This document shows positions 5,457 to 6,222 of a stretch of DNA of 6,222 nucleotides, piece by piece. The stretch's first letter is position 1; each line of letters begins with the position of its first letter. The position numbers and the translations under genes are program-made. Source of the stretch: Acidobacteriota bacterium (GTDB lineage Bacteria; Acidobacteriota; UBA6911; RPQK01); the NCBI GenBank assembly GCA_003819755.1, contig RPQK01000481.1, forward strand, positions 1 through 6,222, in the 5' to 3' direction. A model generated the notes under the pieces. The model was not told where the DNA came from. It worked only from the letters and a program-made list of their open reading frames with translations, and did no database searches.

Positions 5457-6222
5457 ATGAAGACGGTGGGTTTGCGGACAACGGCCATCCGGGCCTTGAT
5501 ATTGTTGTTTCTATCCGGTTTCACCCTCGCTCAAACGAGCCGGCCGGCTCTTCGGGTGCGGGTCGTCGATCAGCAGAAGGCCGTGATTGAACGAGCGGCG
5601 GTCGTCCTTGTGGACGTCGATGGAAATAAGATTACAGCCAATCAGGCGGACCCGGGCTATTACGAGTTCGGGTCGCTTAACCCGGGCATTTACACGCTCC
5701 AGGTGACATCCCCGGATTCGGGAGCTATCAGAACCTGATCGAGATCAAGCAGGCCCTGAAGGAGACGCAGGTTCTGGAAGTCAGCCTGGCGGTTGAGGCT
5801 GCCAGGCAGGAGGTGACAGTGACTTCGGATACCCCTGCTCTAAGCCTTTCCCAGGACGAGAACGCAAACTCCCTGGTTTTGAAAGGGGAAGACCTGGAAA
5901 CGCTCCCGGATGACCCGGACGATCTGGCCGACGCGCTTCAGGCGTTGGCTGGCCCTTCGGCCGGTCCAAACGGGGGACAGTTCTATATTGACGGGTTCTC
6001 CGGCGGGCGTATCCCGACGAAAGCGTCGATCCGAGAGGTCCGCATCAACCAGAACCCGTTTTCCGCGGAATTCGATCGAATCGGGTTCGGCCGCATCGAA
6101 ATCCTCACAAAACCGGGCTCCGACCAATACCACGGCCAAGCCTCCTTCGGATTCAACGACGAGAGCCTGAACTCGCGGAATCCTTTTGCCCCGAATCGGG
6201 CCGCCTACCAGGCGCGCCGGTA
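5457..6222 (+). CDS. TonB-receptor-like outer-membrane protein, 5' part, with apparent 1-base deletion
   Basis: Probable outer-membrane receptor of the acidobacterial carboxypeptidase-regulatory plus TonB-plug family; such proteins take up or bind large substrates at the cell surface. About 255 residues are visible and the gene runs off the right edge still open, so the beta-barrel is outside the window. A signal peptide (hydrophobic ALILLFLSGFTLA, probable cleavage TLA/Q) is followed by a carboxypeptidase-regulatory-like fold (about 28-110, with GYYEFGSLNPGIYTLQV), a linker, then a plug-like domain (about 120-230, with LPDDPDDLADALQALAG, FYIDGFSGGR and RIEILTKPG). As written the frame ends at 5738 after 93 residues. 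Switching frame at the C-run 5710-5713 (four Cs where five are expected) turns VTSPDSGAIRT-stop into VTSPGFGSYQNLIEIKQALK and stays open to the end. The downstream part has no ATG of its own, which favours one broken or mis-sequenced gene. Ligand unknown. Confidence 0.85.

Noticed and set aside
4363..5481. 372-residue open frame on the minus strand
   Set aside because: It is antisense to the frame-corrected exported-protein gene, which has a signal peptide and repeated beta modules; the antisense translation shows no family pattern and is explained by high GC.
5705..5716. Programmed -1 frameshifting at the C-run
   Set aside because: There is no X-XXY-YYZ slippery heptamer and I see no downstream stimulatory stem; a deletion or sequencing error is simpler.

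Overview
The window looks like chromosomal DNA from a GC-rich Gram-negative bacterium, most likely an acidobacterium of the Solibacter/Bryobacterales type. The best clue is the gene running off the right edge: a carboxypeptidase-regulatory-like domain followed by a TonB-receptor plug with wording (IDGFSGG, then INQNPFSAEFDRIGFGRIEI, then TKPG) that I associate with the large outer-membrane receptor family of Acidobacteria. That taxonomic call is inference from memory, not a search.

Layout. Bases 1-446 hold no convincing protein gene. Bases ~20-300 are packed with GC-rich inverted repeats, including a possible pseudoknot and two mutually exclusive long-range pairings. They read best as a structured RNA; my leading guess is an orphan HEARO/omega-RNA-like element (the RNA class that partners IscB-type nucleases), although no nuclease gene is visible here. 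An AT-richer stretch with a candidate sigma70 promoter and a small palindrome follows. Then comes a soluble multi-sensor histidine kinase (447-2999, +; PAS-PAS-PAS-GAF-HisKA_3-HATPase_c), which has no response-regulator neighbour in view. Tail-to-tail with it, 19 bases away, is an aldo/keto reductase on the minus strand (3019 to 4068 or 4104).

A short AT-rich divergent intergenic region (about 4105-4208), with an operator-like dyad, separates the reductase from a probable two-gene plus-strand unit. Its first gene (4209-5418) encodes an exported protein built from about three DUF5666-like beta repeats. Its second (5457 to beyond 6222) encodes the TonB-receptor-like outer-membrane protein. Each of these two genes carries one apparent single-base frameshift: an extra G inside an 18/12-bp tandem repeat in the first, and a missing C in a C-run in the second. 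Removing or adding one base restores continuous, family-like protein in both. Either the assembly has indel errors, or the loci are phase-variable or decaying.

How the genes work together: the exported protein and the receptor are 38 bases apart and probably co-transcribed as cell-envelope genes. The kinase and the reductase are separate transcription units with no visible functional link to them. I see no CRISPR array, tRNA, rRNA, transposase or integrase.
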